From: Brasenia schreberi
Taxonomy: Eukaryota; Streptophyta; Magnoliopsida; Nymphaeales; Cabombaceae
Assembly (NCBI GenBank): GCA_036023115.1
Contig: JAYKKT010000055.1
Location: 12,524,501-12,588,500, forward strand
Length of the DNA: 64,000 nt
Direction: 5' to 3'
A program made the translations under genes and the position numbers. Below, piece after piece: positions 21,597-34,233 of this stretch; the stretch's first letter is position 1; each line of letters begins with the position of its first letter. The notes beneath the pieces are model-generated. The model had not been told where the DNA came from and did not search any database. It saw nothing but the letters and a program-made list of their open reading frames with translations.

Positions 21597-23618
21597 CTAG
21601 GCACCTGTCCAGAGAGTGGTTTTTAAAACCACCTCGATATGTAGGGCCTGGTTATGGGTTTCGTAGGGTCTATCTACATCATCTTCCGAAAAGGTGATGG
21701 GCGATTTTGCTCCTAATAAAGCCACTTGGGCAGACAAGGATTCCGGACTTATGTTCGAATCAACCTTGGCCCTTTCTAGAATTTTTTCTAATACAAGTCT
21801 GTGCCTAGGCGAGGTTTTGATAAGCTCTAGGATAGACATGTGAATAGGAATCTTTGAAAGGTGGTTTTCGAAATCATAAGGATTTAGGATGACTTTGTCC
21901 TTATCTGCTTTTGGCAGACCACTAGGGATACATGCTTTTGAGGGGCCAGGCACATTGACCACCTTTTGAGCACCTTGAAGGTGCGGGGGTTGGTAGATCC
22001 TCCCGGATCTAGTGACTTCCCCCACGACCAGCCTAGGGTTCGCGCTAGACTTGGCTCTAAGGATGAGTTGAGGAGAACCTTGGATTTTAAAAACTGGTTT
22101 TACCGGGGTTTCCACTTTTGGTGGTCCCCGAATGACGACTTAGGCGGGCCTCTTGTATAATACAAGGATGGGCGCACAAGTGGGTCGACCAGGTTCTGGC
22201 TTTTGTGCTAGTTCCTTGGAAATGGTGAGGGTACATACCTCCTTTCCTTTCCCACTGCCACTGGCGTGTTTGGGAAAGGGTTCCTTGAAGATAGCTTGAG
22301 GTGGCTCAGGTTCCGCAGTGACCTGGAGCCGGCCTTCTGCTATCAAGTTCTCAATTTTATTTAAAAGAGAGAAGCAGCGTTTGGTATCATGGCCTTTGAG
22401 CCGATGATACTTGCAAAATCGATTTAAATACCCCCCTTTGGATGTGACTCCTTCGGGGATTTCAGGGAGTTCGATCATGCCCTGGGCAAGTAAGAGGTCT
22501 AGGACCTCCGACACAGGTTGCCCCAGCGGAGTATACTCCCGTTTTTCAACCGGTTTTTGAAAATTACGTTCTCTCTTATTTTCTAATTTTTCAAAATTTT
22601 TAGAAGTGCCCGCCATGCCTGGATCCACCCGGACATTGGCGATTTTATGGGGCTTTGCCCCTTTGTCCGTCGTGGGCAGCCCATATGCGATGGGCTTTTC
22701 CAAACGGGTTTTTGGAATGACACTTCCTTTCCATAAGTGGTCGTATGTCCCTTTTCGTAAGTTGGTTTCGAAAAGAGAGGCCTTTTTGATCAACTTATGG
22801 AAAGTTGAAATCTCATGGAGCGAGAGAAGGGTTTTTAACTCGCTTTTGAAATTATCCAGGATGAGCATTACTGCGCATCCTTCGGATATGGGCTCTCGCA
22901 CTTGGCCCAAAAGCGACCTCCATCTTATAATGAAGGCATGCACGTCTTCGTTCATGCCTTGCTTTGTATCCCTTAAGGTATTCAGGGTTGGCGTGACTTC
23001 CACGTTGTGTGCAAATCTTTGCATGAAGCAGTTCGCTAACTCTTCAAAAGTAGCGAACTGGCTTAAGTCGTAGGAAGCCAGCCATTTGGCAGTTGTGCCT
23101 TTAAGGGATAGAGGGAACCAATACACCCATTTCATCGAGTCCTTTTTCTTCTTATGGGCTCGACGTGAGAAAAGCTGCAAGTGAGACCTAGGGTCTCCCA
23201 TGCCATCATACTGATAGAAGTTCGGTATTTCATCGTCACTGTCTGTTTTGTAGTCCATAGGAAGGAAATCAGACAGGGCGTAGCTTCTTTTCTCTTTATT
23301 CTGCCCTTTTAGCAACTGCTGTAGGGCTTTACGGTCCTTTTATGTGAAGGACTCGTGGTATTGGTTGCCTTCCATTACGGAGGCCTCTTTTTGCTTGTGA
23401 GGTTTTTCAGATTTCTTTTTAGGCCTTTGTTCACCGTTCGATGAACATGAATCGTCTACTTCAGCCTCTTGGCTGAGAGCATCGATTTTGGCCTCAAACT
23501 CCCTTCTCAAGTCTTCGATTTCATCTAGTTTTATTTTGTTTTTGAAAATCCTCCTAGAGTGAGAACTTGATGCGCATGAGCCTTGGCTCGACACTTCACT
23601 TGGATTGGATTTTGACAT
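21597..23618 (-). pseudogene. Copy A gag with two nonsense changes
   Basis: Homologous to copy B gag; ATG at 23618. The capsid and FCKYHRLKGHDTKRC knuckle are readable in one frame (22143-23339). Two CAA-to-TAA stops interrupt it, at 23340-23342 and 22140-22142, and one base is missing near 21620. It does not carry copy B's frameshift at 16320, so it shows the original frame there. Confidence 0.88.
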
Positions 23619-23738
23619 GCTTTTCAAGCCTTTTCAAAATGTCCTAAGTACAAGCAAAGAAAACAAGTTAAAACGACACCTTTTTACAAAATTTTCGCAA
23701 GACTTCTACAAGCAAACTCGATTTTTGAAAAGGCTCAC

Positions 23739-23756
23739 GTCCCACCGGGCGTGCCA
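23739..23756 (-). promoter_or_regulatory. Primer-binding site of copy A
   Basis: Same 18 bases as the PBS of copy B, five bases from the LTR that starts at 23762. Confidence 0.85.
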
Positions 23757-23761
23757 ATCTC

Positions 23762-26700
23762 TGTAGACGCGCGAAAATCCCCACCTCTTTGCCTCTTTCA
23801 GGGCTTGGAGTGGATCTTCTCGTGTGTCTAAGGCCTATGTATGCAAACAGGGCGTGCCAGCTAGCTTACTTAAGCTAGCGAAGATATTTTTAACACTGAC
23901 TTCTAAACGTGGCGACTGTGAGCAAGTAAGCTCTTCTCGTCGCAGACCTTCTTGCACCGATGCACAAGGGTCAGTCTGTACGCTTTGCAAAAATCGAGTT
24001 TTTTGGAGAGAAAGTCTACGAAGCGGTTTGAGGTGTCTATTTCGGGTCTTTAAGATGCGATTGCATATTTTAGATCATGTGGATTTGCACGTGCCTAAGT
24101 CTTTTCTTTTATCCCTTTTCGGGCCACCTAGTTTGTGTGTTATGAACACTCCACTACATGGGCGAATTCGAGCGGGGCTTGCTTTGATGCAATATGCGTC
24201 CTACCTCGTGGTATGGCATAGATGCAATGCAAACTCATGCTACTCCAAAGGGAAAACCCGAAATGTAAAGACAATACTGAAGGGAAATAACAGAAGGGAA
24301 ATAACCGAAGGGAAATAACCGAAGGGAAATAACCGAAGGGAAATAACCGAAGGGAGATATGTATATAGATTATGTATATGAGCCCTTACTTGGGTCTTGC
24401 AAATAAGAGCGAAGGCTCAATGTGGGTGCGTGCTTGAATTGAAAGACTTACACACACGACATGAAATTAAACCTAAATATAAATTGCAGTATGGCCTTGA
24501 CTAAGGTCTTGGGAATAAGAGCGAAGGCTCAATGTGTGTGAAAGTGCTTGAATTGAAGTACTACACACACGACATAAATGAAACCCAAATATAACTGCAA
24601 TAAGGCCTTTACTAAGGTCTTGGGAGTAAGAGCGAAGGCTCAATGTGTGTGAAAGTGCTTGAATTGAAAGACTTACTCACACGACATGAAATGAAACCCA
24701 AATAGTATAGGTCAGCCCTTACTTGGGTCTTTCAAATAAGAGCGAAAGCTCAATGTGTGTGAGAGTGCTTGAATTGAAAGACTTACTCACACGACATGAA
24801 ATAAAACCCGAATAGTATAGGTCGGCCCTTACTTGGGTCTTTCAAATAAGAGCGAAAGCTCAATGTGTGTGAGTGCTTGAATTGAAAGACAACGCACCCA
24901 ACTTAAACAAAAACCCTTCGAAAATGAAAGTATATATGTACACTTATGTATTAGGGGCTGATTAGGCCCGTGTGTGTTCAAAATCGTGCACAACTAAGAG
25001 AGTGCACGTGTGTGGGTGTGCCAAGCCACGTTATTACAAGCGGGGGGAGACTATGCTCCGTTATTACAACCCCGTATCAAATTGAATCTCAAGCAAGTAT
25101 ACAACTAAGGACCGAGTTTAGGCACTTACGAGTAGCTGGTCTGTAGAGGCCTTGCTTGAGCGTGAGCTTGACCTTCGCCTTGGGCTGCAAACGGGAGCTC
25201 CGCGAAGATAGGTGACCAAAGGTGCTGGCCGGCTGCAAGTGGGGCGTGGGATAGGCACCTCGAAGGTGGCCGGTGGCAAGTAGATGTCGCCTCGAGGTAG
25301 GGGGTTTAAAGGGGTTGAATAAGTGGGTTTTTAGGGTCACTAGGGGAGTCGAGTGTTTAGGGGAAAACTGGACCTAAAGGAGAGTTTGTGGGAAGGCCGA
25401 ATGGGACGCCTAGGGGAAGGCTGAATGGGATATGATGGCTAGGTAGTGGCCGACAGTTTGGGTGTTGCTAGGTTCGGCTAAGTGCAAAGGGTGGTGGCAA
25501 AAGGGCTAAGATGATGATAGGGTGGGTGGCTAGGAGTGGAGAGGTGGAAGAGAAGGGTTTTGATAGAGTTAGGGTACTTACCGAAGGGGGAGAGGCGGTG
25601 GAAGGCAATGAGGAGCAGGCGGGCAGGTGGGCTCTTGGCTGGTTCGGTTGGGTGAAGGTGGTGGCGTCCGGCTGGGGAATGGTGGTGGATGGAAGAGGGA
25701 AGGTGGCGGGGCAGGTTGAACTAGTGGAGCAGGTGGAGAGTGGAGCAGGCGGGCAGGTGGAGAGTGGAGAGTGGAGCCGGCTGGGCTGAGGTGAGGGCCT
25801 TCTTTTTTGAAAACCCGCCCCCAAAGGGGAGGGGTTTAAATAGGGGATGGGTAGGTCGGTTAGGGCTGGGCTGAGGGTAGTGGTTAGGTGGTTTAGGTAG
25901 GGTGGTATGTAGATAAGGTGGGCTAGAAAGGGTTGGGCCAGATATTTTAAAACTAGGGGTTTGGGTAGATTGTGGGCTAAGGGTGGTTTAGGGGTTTAGG
26001 GCTAGGTTAGGTGGTTGGGTTTTAAGGTGAGGTTTAGTGAGCTAGGTTAGGTGATTAGGCTAGGTTTAGGCTAGGATTAGGGAAATTAATCTAGGTTTAG
26101 GGAAGGATTAGGGAAGTGGGTTAGGTGATTAGGTTGGGATTAGGCCGGGATTAGGGAAGTGGGTTAGGTGATTAGGTTGGGATTAGGAGTGGATTAGGGG
26201 TTTAGGCTAGGATTTAGTCATTTTGGGTTAGGTTTAGGTGAGGGAGCTCCCTTAGCATGGCCCATAGACCTTGATCACCCCATGTTGGTGCAGCCCTAGG
26301 TTAGGTTTTAGCTAATTACAAGCTTAAACCCACTCAATTAGGCTAACCCACATGATTAAACCCAAACTTGACACACAAGTCAAGCTTAATACAACACTCT
26401 TGATATTTTTCATCCCCACTCTCTCTCATGCCCAATATCCCACGTGAATTTCAAGTGGGCCCCACCTCCATTTATGAGAAGGTGATGTGGGCCATGGATA
26501 TGGATATTGGATTGGATCTCTGGATCCAAATCCAAATCCAAGTCCACACATGGGTTTGGATTGGAATCTGGATATATATGGTCCAGATCCAATCCAAACT
26601 GAACTCTGACTCCTTCGAGCTGGGTTTGAAACAGATGATTCGTGCGGGGCCTGACAGCATCAGCACTCCGTCTGCGTTGGGTCTTCGCCAACATAGTCGT

Positions 26701-27077
26701 CCGCCTCCGTTTCTGCCTTCCGGAGATGACTTCAAATGCTATTTTGATAAGAACAGGGTCTTGGACGTTCGAGATCCTGGGGGTGTGAATCAGATACAAG
26801 AGTTGCTGTGCCGGGCTCGACGGGTGCTCCGGTTCCGGGCTCTTCTTAGCTCTCCTGGTCCTGTCTTGATCGGGCCAAGCCGCTTTGGGGTTTCAAAACA
26901 TGTTTTAAAAAGTTTTCAAAAGCCATATCATATGTTTTTGAAAAATAAAGTTTAAAACGTATATACAGGGTTGTCTGGAAGGCTCCTGGGTTTCCAGACT
27001 CAAAAATGGCCCTTTGGGGCTGCTTGTATAAAACCAGATGAATTTTGAGAAGTTCGTGGGATTTCGGGGTGTTTACA
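23762..27077 (-). mobile_element. Copy A 5' LTR
   Basis: 3316 bp, TGTAGACG to TGTTTACA, the same family as the LTRs of B but with more minisatellite units and a diverged proline-rich block (25500-25800). TATA at 25835-25842, donor-like site at 25581, direct-repeat/stem motif 25029-25069, U5 palindrome unit 23850-23879. It ends exactly at the junction with copy C pol; the following AAAAC is the expected target duplication, whose partner lies left of the window. Confidence 0.94.
25835..25842 (-). promoter_or_regulatory. LTR TATA box, copy A 5' LTR
   Basis: TATTTAAA on the minus strand, 261 bases above the donor-like GGTAAGT at 25581. Confidence 0.6.
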
Positions 27078-28847
27078 AAAACCATTTTCAAAACCACATT
27101 TTGGCAAATTCTTTCGAAAACCAAGTGTGGAAGATACACTTCGATGGGGCACGAAACCAATGAGGGGCTGGTGCAGGGGTCATCCTAATCTCCCCTGAAA
27201 AGGGCGAGATTCCCATAGCAGTTCGCTTAGATTTCGAATGTTCCAACAACATAGCTGAGTATGAAGCACTCATACAAGGCTTAAAGATTTCGAAAACTCT
27301 AGGGGCATCATGCATTGAGGTCTTTGGAGATTCGCTCCTTGTCATAAACCAAGTTTTAAAAATTTGGCAAGTACGTAATGAGAAACTACTTCCATATCAC
27401 GAGTTGGCCACTCGATTGGTCCAATCCTTCCAGTCGTGTAAACTCACACACGTAGGAAGAGAGGACAATGGCATCGCCGATGGCCTCTCCTCCTTGGGTT
27501 CAGCCCTGAAGGTCGATCCCATTTCAGGGACCAGATCTTTGGAAATATGGCATGCGCCCCATCCATCCACACACGACTTGGATATTTGCCAAAACAACTC
27601 AAAGTCTATTGAAAAACCCTGGTTCTATGACATAAAACAATTTTTAGAAAATTGGGGATTTACCGAGGATGCCACATCCAAAGATTTCGACCCGATACAC
27701 CATTCTGGGTGGGGTTTTATACAAAAAAAGTTTTACCGGCATTCTGCTTAGGTGTATCGACCTAGAGGAGGCTAGAATAGTAATGCATGAGTTCCATGAT
27801 GGAGAATGTGGAGGTCATGTTAATGCCAACATGATGGCAATGAAAATACTTAGAGGGGGCTATTTTTGGTCCACCCTGAAAAAGGATTGTCACGATCATG
27901 TTAGGAAGTGTCATCCATGTCAAGTGCATGGGCACGCCATCCATATCCCTTCATCTGCATTGCATTCCGTGGTCAGCCCCTGGCCATTTACCATGTGGGC
28001 GTTTGACATTGTAGGCCCGATATTTCCAAAGGCCTCGAATGGGCATCGATTTATTTTAGCAGCCACGGAGTATTTCTCCAAGTGGGTGGAAGCCATTTCC
28101 CTAACCAATGTAATGGGGCAACATGTGGTGGCTTTCATCCGGAGGAATATCTTGGCTCGATTTGGGGTTCCACGAGACCTTGTGTCTGATAATGGTACCC
28201 CATTCAAGAACGAGCGGATGGTTAAGTTGTGCAACACGTATGGCATAACTCACCACTTCTCCTCTCCCTACTACCCTCAAGGCAACGGCCAAGCCAAAGC
28301 CACAAACAAGACTCTCATTAGTATTATTGAGAAAACCTTAGAGAAGGGTAGGACGTGGCACGAGAAGCTGGATGAAGCCTTATGGGCTTATAGGACTTCC
28401 ATCCGGACTCCCACGAATGCCACACCATTCGAGTTGGTCTATGGCACAAATGCCATTCTTCCCTTTCATACTCAACTGCATTCATTCCATACATCCATAG
28501 CACTCGACCTCCCCCTAGAGACGCTTCAGCATGCTAGGATGGCCGAACTAGATTTGCTAGATGAGAGGCGACTCCTTGCCATGGATCATGCTCGTGCATA
28601 CCGACAAAGGATAGCCCGACATTATAGCAAACATATGAGACCTTGCCACTTTGAAGTGGGAGATCTGGTCTGAAAAACCATCCACCATCGTGGCCCACAC
28701 CCCTTAGGTAAGTGGCGCCCCAACTGGGATGGACCCTATGTTGTACGAGCAACCACTACGAACAATTCGTATTGGTTGATCGATGTAGAAGGTAGGAATT
28801 TAGCAGATCATATCAATATTCAATACTTAAAGAAGTATCATGTGTAG
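27078..28847 (+). pseudogene. Copy C second RNase H (3' part) and integrase, broken
   Basis: A plus-strand pol fragment that starts inside the archaeal-type RNase H, exactly where copy A is inserted. The Asp motif FDGARNQ is followed by a TGA (27161-27163, from CGA). About 20 bases are missing near 27686 and the frame shifts again near 27725. Integrase is readable from about 27750 to the TGA at 28671-28673, then on to the normal end at 28847. Its catalytic Glu is changed to Lys (NGQAKATNKT near 28295), which should inactivate it. The upstream half of pol is outside the window. Confidence 0.92.
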
Positions 28848-30019
28848 GATCTGGATTAAATTCCAGTTTTCGAAAATTTTATAGGGATAGCTGCCCTGAG
28901 ACATGTGAATAAGGTGCAAAAGCAAACTCGTGTGACCCTAAGTGAAGAGAATTCGCACTTGTGAAAGAGTGGAGTTTTCAAAATCGTGGTTACATTTCAA
29001 AATCCTTCTTCTTACAAAGAAAGGCCTAGTTCAACATAGCAAGATACTTGCAAGTAGTACGTGCTATTTCTAAATAGGCTGATCTGGAATGGATCGAGTA
29101 TAGGCTTGGGATAAGTCCGCCCCTCTTCTCTCCTATTTCCAAAAGGAAAACAAAGGCCCAAAACAAAATGGAATTCCCCATTCAAAGTCTTTTTCCAAAA
29201 GAAAGAAACCAGACTTCAAAAAGAAAAATCGATTCTCTTATGAAAAAGAGGGATTAAAGAAAAAATACTCCCAAAGGGAGACCCTCTATGAAAAAAAGGA
29301 AAAAGAGGCCAAAAAGCTCAAAAAGAGCAGTTTTCCGCCTTCTATGCCTCAAACCACGGGATGCTTCAGAAGGGACCGTGGTATCTCTTTCCCATCCCTG
29401 GCTTATCCCAAGCTAAAGCATGGTTCATTTCGAGGAATCCTAAAGTAAAAATAGGATTTACTTACTTGAATTTCATCTTGTTTGAGAATTCGACGTTCCG
29501 AGTAAGACGTAGGAATTTAAAATGAAGCTTGTTTTCTTATAAAACCTCTGCTAGATAAGCGAGTGTTAAGACTCAAACAAGGGCAAGCACGAAGAGCTCG
29601 AGATCCTTAGGATCGAGGCTCAAGACAGTTGTCCCTTTTGTAAATAGCTCTTGTAAATAAGTTTTGAAAACCGAACATCGAACAGCATAGGATTTGCTCA
29701 CTTGGAGCAGTAGGCCTTGTAAGTCTCTAGAGTCCGACCACATCTGGTCACTGGGAGGTCGCCACTCTTGGCACCACACCCATGTCATTTGCATTCCACG
29801 CATGGTACTTGCATGAACATGATCCCATGTAGGACCAGATTCCATAAAAAAACCCTTTGGCGTGATATCTCCTCTTACCAGAGTTTGTAAATTGAGATTT
29901 TGCTAAAAATTGGGGTGGTCCCATATTCTTCGTGGATAGATCTAGGGAGACATTAAAAGGGGTGTTTATCATCTTTACCCTTATCCAAATCGATTTGGAC
30001 AAGGCCAAAGAGGGGCATC
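28848..30019 (+). other. Copy C 3' untranslated region and polypurine tract
   Basis: Matches the 3' UTR of A and B in reverse. It holds the hairpin (29354-29381), the opposite-strand frame 29573-29845, and the polypurine tract AAAGAGGGGCATC at 30007-30019, which abuts the LTR. Confidence 0.85.
29573..29845 (-). CDS. Candidate antisense reading frame in copy C
   Basis: A 90-residue frame, same length and same start (MESGP) and end (LALV) as the one in copy B, opposite to C's genes. It stays open although C's pol is broken by stops and indels. No domain is recognised; function is unknown and coding status is uncertain. Confidence 0.3.
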   Translation of the reverse strand: MESGPTWDHVHASTMRGMQMTWVWCQEWRPPSDQMWSDSRDLQGLLLQVSKSYAVRCSVFKTYLQELFTKGTTVLSLDPKDLELFVLALV

Positions 30020-33000
30020 TGTAAACACCCCGAAATCCCACGAATTCCTTAAACAAACCTGGTTTTGTAAAAGCAGCCCCAAAGGGCCATTTTTGAGTCT
30101 GGAAACCCAGGAGCCTTCCAGACAACCCTGTATATATGTTTTAAACTATGTATTTCAAAAATATATAATATAGCTTTTGAAAACCTTTTAAACACGTTTT
30201 GAAACCCCAAAGCGGCTTGGCCCGATCAAGACAGGACCAGGAGAGCTAAGAAGAGCCCGGAACCGGAGCACATGTCAAGCCCGGCACAGCAACTCTTGTA
30301 TCTGATTCACACCCCAGGATCTCGAACGTCCAAGACCCTGTTCTTATCAAAATATCATTTGAAGTCATCTCCGGAAGGCAGAAACGAAGACGGACGACCA
30401 TGTTGGCGAAGACCCAACACTGACGGAGTACTGATACTGTCAGGCCCCGCACGAATCATCCGTTTTGAACCCAGCTCGAAGGAGTCAGAGTTCAGTTTGG
30501 ATTGGATCTAGACCATATATATCCAGATCCCAATCCAAACCCATATGTGGATTTGGATTTGGATTTGGATCCAGAGATCCAATCCAATATCCATATCCAT
30601 GGCCCACACCACCTTCTCATAAATGGAGGTGGGGCCCACTTGAAATTCACGTGGGATCATGGGCATGAGAGAGAGTGGGGATGGAAAATATCAAGAGGGT
30701 TGTAATTAAGCTTGACTTGTGTGTCAAGTTTGGGGTTAATCATGTGGGTTAGCCTAATTGAGTGGGTTTAAGCTTGTAATTAGCTAAAACCTAACCTAGG
30801 GCTGCACCAACATGAGGTGGTTAAGGTCTATGGGCCATGCAAAGGGAGCTCCTTCACCTAAACCTAACCCAAAACACCTAATCCAAGCCTACCCCCCTAA
30901 TCCACCCCTAATCTGAGCCTAATCACCTAACCCACTTCCATAATCCCGGCCTAATCCCAACATAATCACCTAACCCACTTCTCTAATCCTTCCCTAAACC
31001 TAGGTTAATTCCCCTAATCCTAGCCTAAACCTAGCCTAATCACCTAACCTAGCTCACTAAACCTCCCCCTAAAACCCAACCACCTAACCTAGCCCTAAAC
31101 CCCTAAACCACCCCTAGCCCACAATCTACCCAAACCCCTAGTTTTCAAAATATCTGGCCCAACCCTTTCCAGCCCACCTTATCTACATACCACCCTCCCT
31201 AAACCACCTAACCACTACCCCAAGCCCAGCCCTAACCGACCTACCCATCCCTATTTAAACCCCCCCCCTTGGGGGCGGGTTTTAAAAAAGAAAAAAAGCT
31301 AGCAGCCCTCACCAATCCCAACCGGGCCCTCTCTTCCCCATTTCCACACCCAGCCGAATCTGCCCCAGCTGCTCCACCTGCGCCGCCTGCACCACCACCA
31401 TCCCTCCATCCCACCACCGCTTGCACCGCCATCTCCACCATCTCCCGGCCGAGCTTCACAGCCTGCCCATCTTCCTCCCAACCGGGTACCACCTTCTCCC
31501 CATTCGGTAAGTACCCCCCCCCCACTCTACCTAGCTCCTTCTCTACTCCCTCTCCACTCCTAGCCACCCACCATACCGCCACCTTACCTACACATCAGCC
31601 CTTTGCCGCCATCATTCTCCCTTAGCCGAACCTATCACAACCTAAACCACCAGCCACTACCTAACTACCCCAACTACCACCGGCCAGCCATTTCTTCTCC
31701 CCTAAGACTCCCATTCGGCCTTCCCTTAAACTCCCCTTAGGTTCATATTCCCTAACACTCTATACTCTCCATTCGTGACCCTACACACTTACTTGGCCCA
31801 GCCCTTTGATCGCCCACATCAAGGCGACACCCATTTGCAGCCGGCCACCTTCAAGGCGCCTATCCCGCGCCCCACTTGCAGCCGGCCAGCACCCTTAGTC
31901 ACCCACCCTCGCGGAGCTCCCGTTTGCAGCCCAAGGCGAAGGCCAAGCCCACGCTCAAGCAAGGCCTCTACGGACCAGCTACTCGTAAGTGCCTAAACTC
32001 GGTCTTTAGTTGTATACTTGCTTGAGATTCAATTTGTTACGGGGTTGTAATAACGGAGCATAGTCTCCCCCCGCTTGTAATAACGTGGCTTGGCACACCC
32101 ACACACGTGCACTCTCTTAGTCATGCACGATTTTGAACACACACGGGCCTAATCAGCCCCTAATACATAAGTATATATATTTTCATTTTCGAAGGGTTTT
32201 GCTTAAGTTGGGTGCGTTGTCTTTAAATTCAAGCACTCACACACATTGAGCTTTCGCTCTTATTTGAAAGACCCAAGTAAGGGCCGACCTATACTATTTG
32301 GGTTTCATTTCATGTCGTGTGAGTAAGTCTTTCAATTCAAGCACTCTCACACACATTGAGCTTTCGCTCTTGTTTGAAAGACCCAAGTAAGGGCCGACCT
32401 ATACTATTTGGGTTTCATTTCATGTCGTGTGTGTAAGTCTTTCAATTCAAGCACTCTCACACACATTGAGCCTTTGCTCTTATTCCCAAGACCTTAGTCA
32501 AGGCCATATTGCAATTTATATTTGGGTTTAATTTCATGTCGTGTGTGTAAGTCTTTCAATTCCAGCACGCACCCACATTGAGCCTTCGCTCTTATTTGCA
32601 AGACCCGAGTAAGGGCTCATATACATAATCTATATACATATCTCCCTTCGGTTATTTCCCTTCGGTTATTTCCCTTCAGCTATTTCCCTTCAGTTATTTC
32701 CCTTCATTATTGTCTTTACATTTTGGGTTTTCCCTTTGGAGTAGCGTGAGTTTGCATTGCATCTACGCCATACCACGAGGTAGGACGCATATTGCATCAA
32801 AGCAAGCCCCGCTCGAATTCGCCCACGTAGTGGAGTGTTCATAACACACAAATTAGGTGGCCCGAAAAGGGATAAAAGAAAAGACTTAGGCACGTGCAAA
32901 TCCACGTGATCTAAAACATGCAATCGCATTTTAAAAACCCGAAATAGACACCTCGAACCGCTTCGTAGACTTTCTCTCCAAAAACTCGATTTTTGCAAAG

Positions 33001-33183
33001 CGTACAGACTGACCCTTGTTTGCTCACAGTCGCCACGTTTAGAAGTCAATGTTAAAAATATCTTCGCTAGCTTAAGTAAGCTAGCTGGCACGCCTTGTTT
33101 GCATACATAGGCCTTAGACACACGAGAGGATCCGCTCCGAGCCCTGAAAAAGGCAAAGAGGCGGGGATTTTCGGGCGTCTACA
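30020..33183 (+). mobile_element. Copy C 3' LTR
   Basis: 3164 bp, TGTAAACACC to CGTCTACA. Same family as the A and B LTRs but more diverged, with small deletions (for example about 45 bases lost near 33020), so C is older. TATA 31252-31259, donor-like sites at 31507 and 31980, direct-repeat/stem motif 32045-32085, U5 palindrome 33066-33085. The next bases, CCATC, are the expected right target duplication in copy D. Confidence 0.93.
31252..31259 (+). promoter_or_regulatory. LTR TATA box, copy C
   Basis: TATTTAAA, 255 bases above the donor-like CGGTAAGT at 31507. Confidence 0.55.
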
Positions 33184-33806
33184 CCATCCCCTGCCCAAAA
33201 ACAGAAGAAAGGAGAGTTCGTTTAGAGAAAAGCCCGACAGAAGGGTAAAAGCATAATTTGGGTCAAAGAAAAGGAGAAAGGAGCTCCGAAATGTAGAAAG
33301 AAGCCAAAAACCTGCTGAAGTCGATAGAAGTCCGAGACACGTCCCGTCAGAATAAACAACGGAATCCGTGCAACAATCTGAGTTCGATATCACCAGGAAC
33401 ATGCCAGAAACCAAAATGGCGGACAGAAACAGACGCCGAAAAAGTCCTAAAAAGCAGAACACCAGTTGGAAGATGGACTTGGGGAAGACCCAGGCCAAAG
33501 TTGGGCCTCCGATGAATCGAAGCCCGCTCAAAATCGATGGTGAAAAACACCAGAAAAGGACCAGAAACCAAGGAGTAGAAGAAAAGTTTGGATTGGATCT
33601 GGACCCAAAAATATCCTGATCCAAATCCAAATAGTGTTTGGATCGGATCTCGATCTCAAAATATCTGAGATCCGAGATCCAAACCCAAATAAATATTTGG
33701 ACTGGATATGGATCTTAAAATATCCGAGATCTACGATCCAGATCCAAATAGTGTTTGGATTGGATCCGGATACCTAGACCCAAATCCAAGACCCATTTCA
33801 AACCTC

Positions 33807-33814
33807 TATAAATA
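33807..33814 (+). promoter_or_regulatory. LTR TATA box, copy D
   Basis: TATAAATA, followed 250 bases later by GAGGTAAGT (donor at 34057). Confidence 0.65.
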
Positions 33815-34233
33815 GAGGTGAGGGGGCTCAAAAATCAGATTCACATGAAATCAAAGGGAGGCCCTTCACGTGAACTTTAAGGGGGAGGAGAGAGAGGGCC
33901 CTATTGGCCAAGGCATGTTGGCCTTTGAGTGTTTGGGATTGGCCATAGAGGCACGGGCTGCACTAAATGGAACGACGCCTTCTTCCAGCTGGGAGTGGAG
34001 CTGTGTGGTGGAGCTTGGTGGCATGGAGGCGGCTTGGAGTGGTGCTGCAAGTTGAGGTAAGTCCCTAGACCCTAACCTAAACCGACCTCTTTCCTAACCA
34101 CTCTAGACCACCCAGCCTAACACCATCTAAACCAGTCCCTAACTCCATTAAAACCAGCCAAGACCTGGCTGATTTTCACCTAACATCCTACCTTAGACCA
34201 TACCCTAACTGAACTTCCCCAAGGCCCAGTCAA

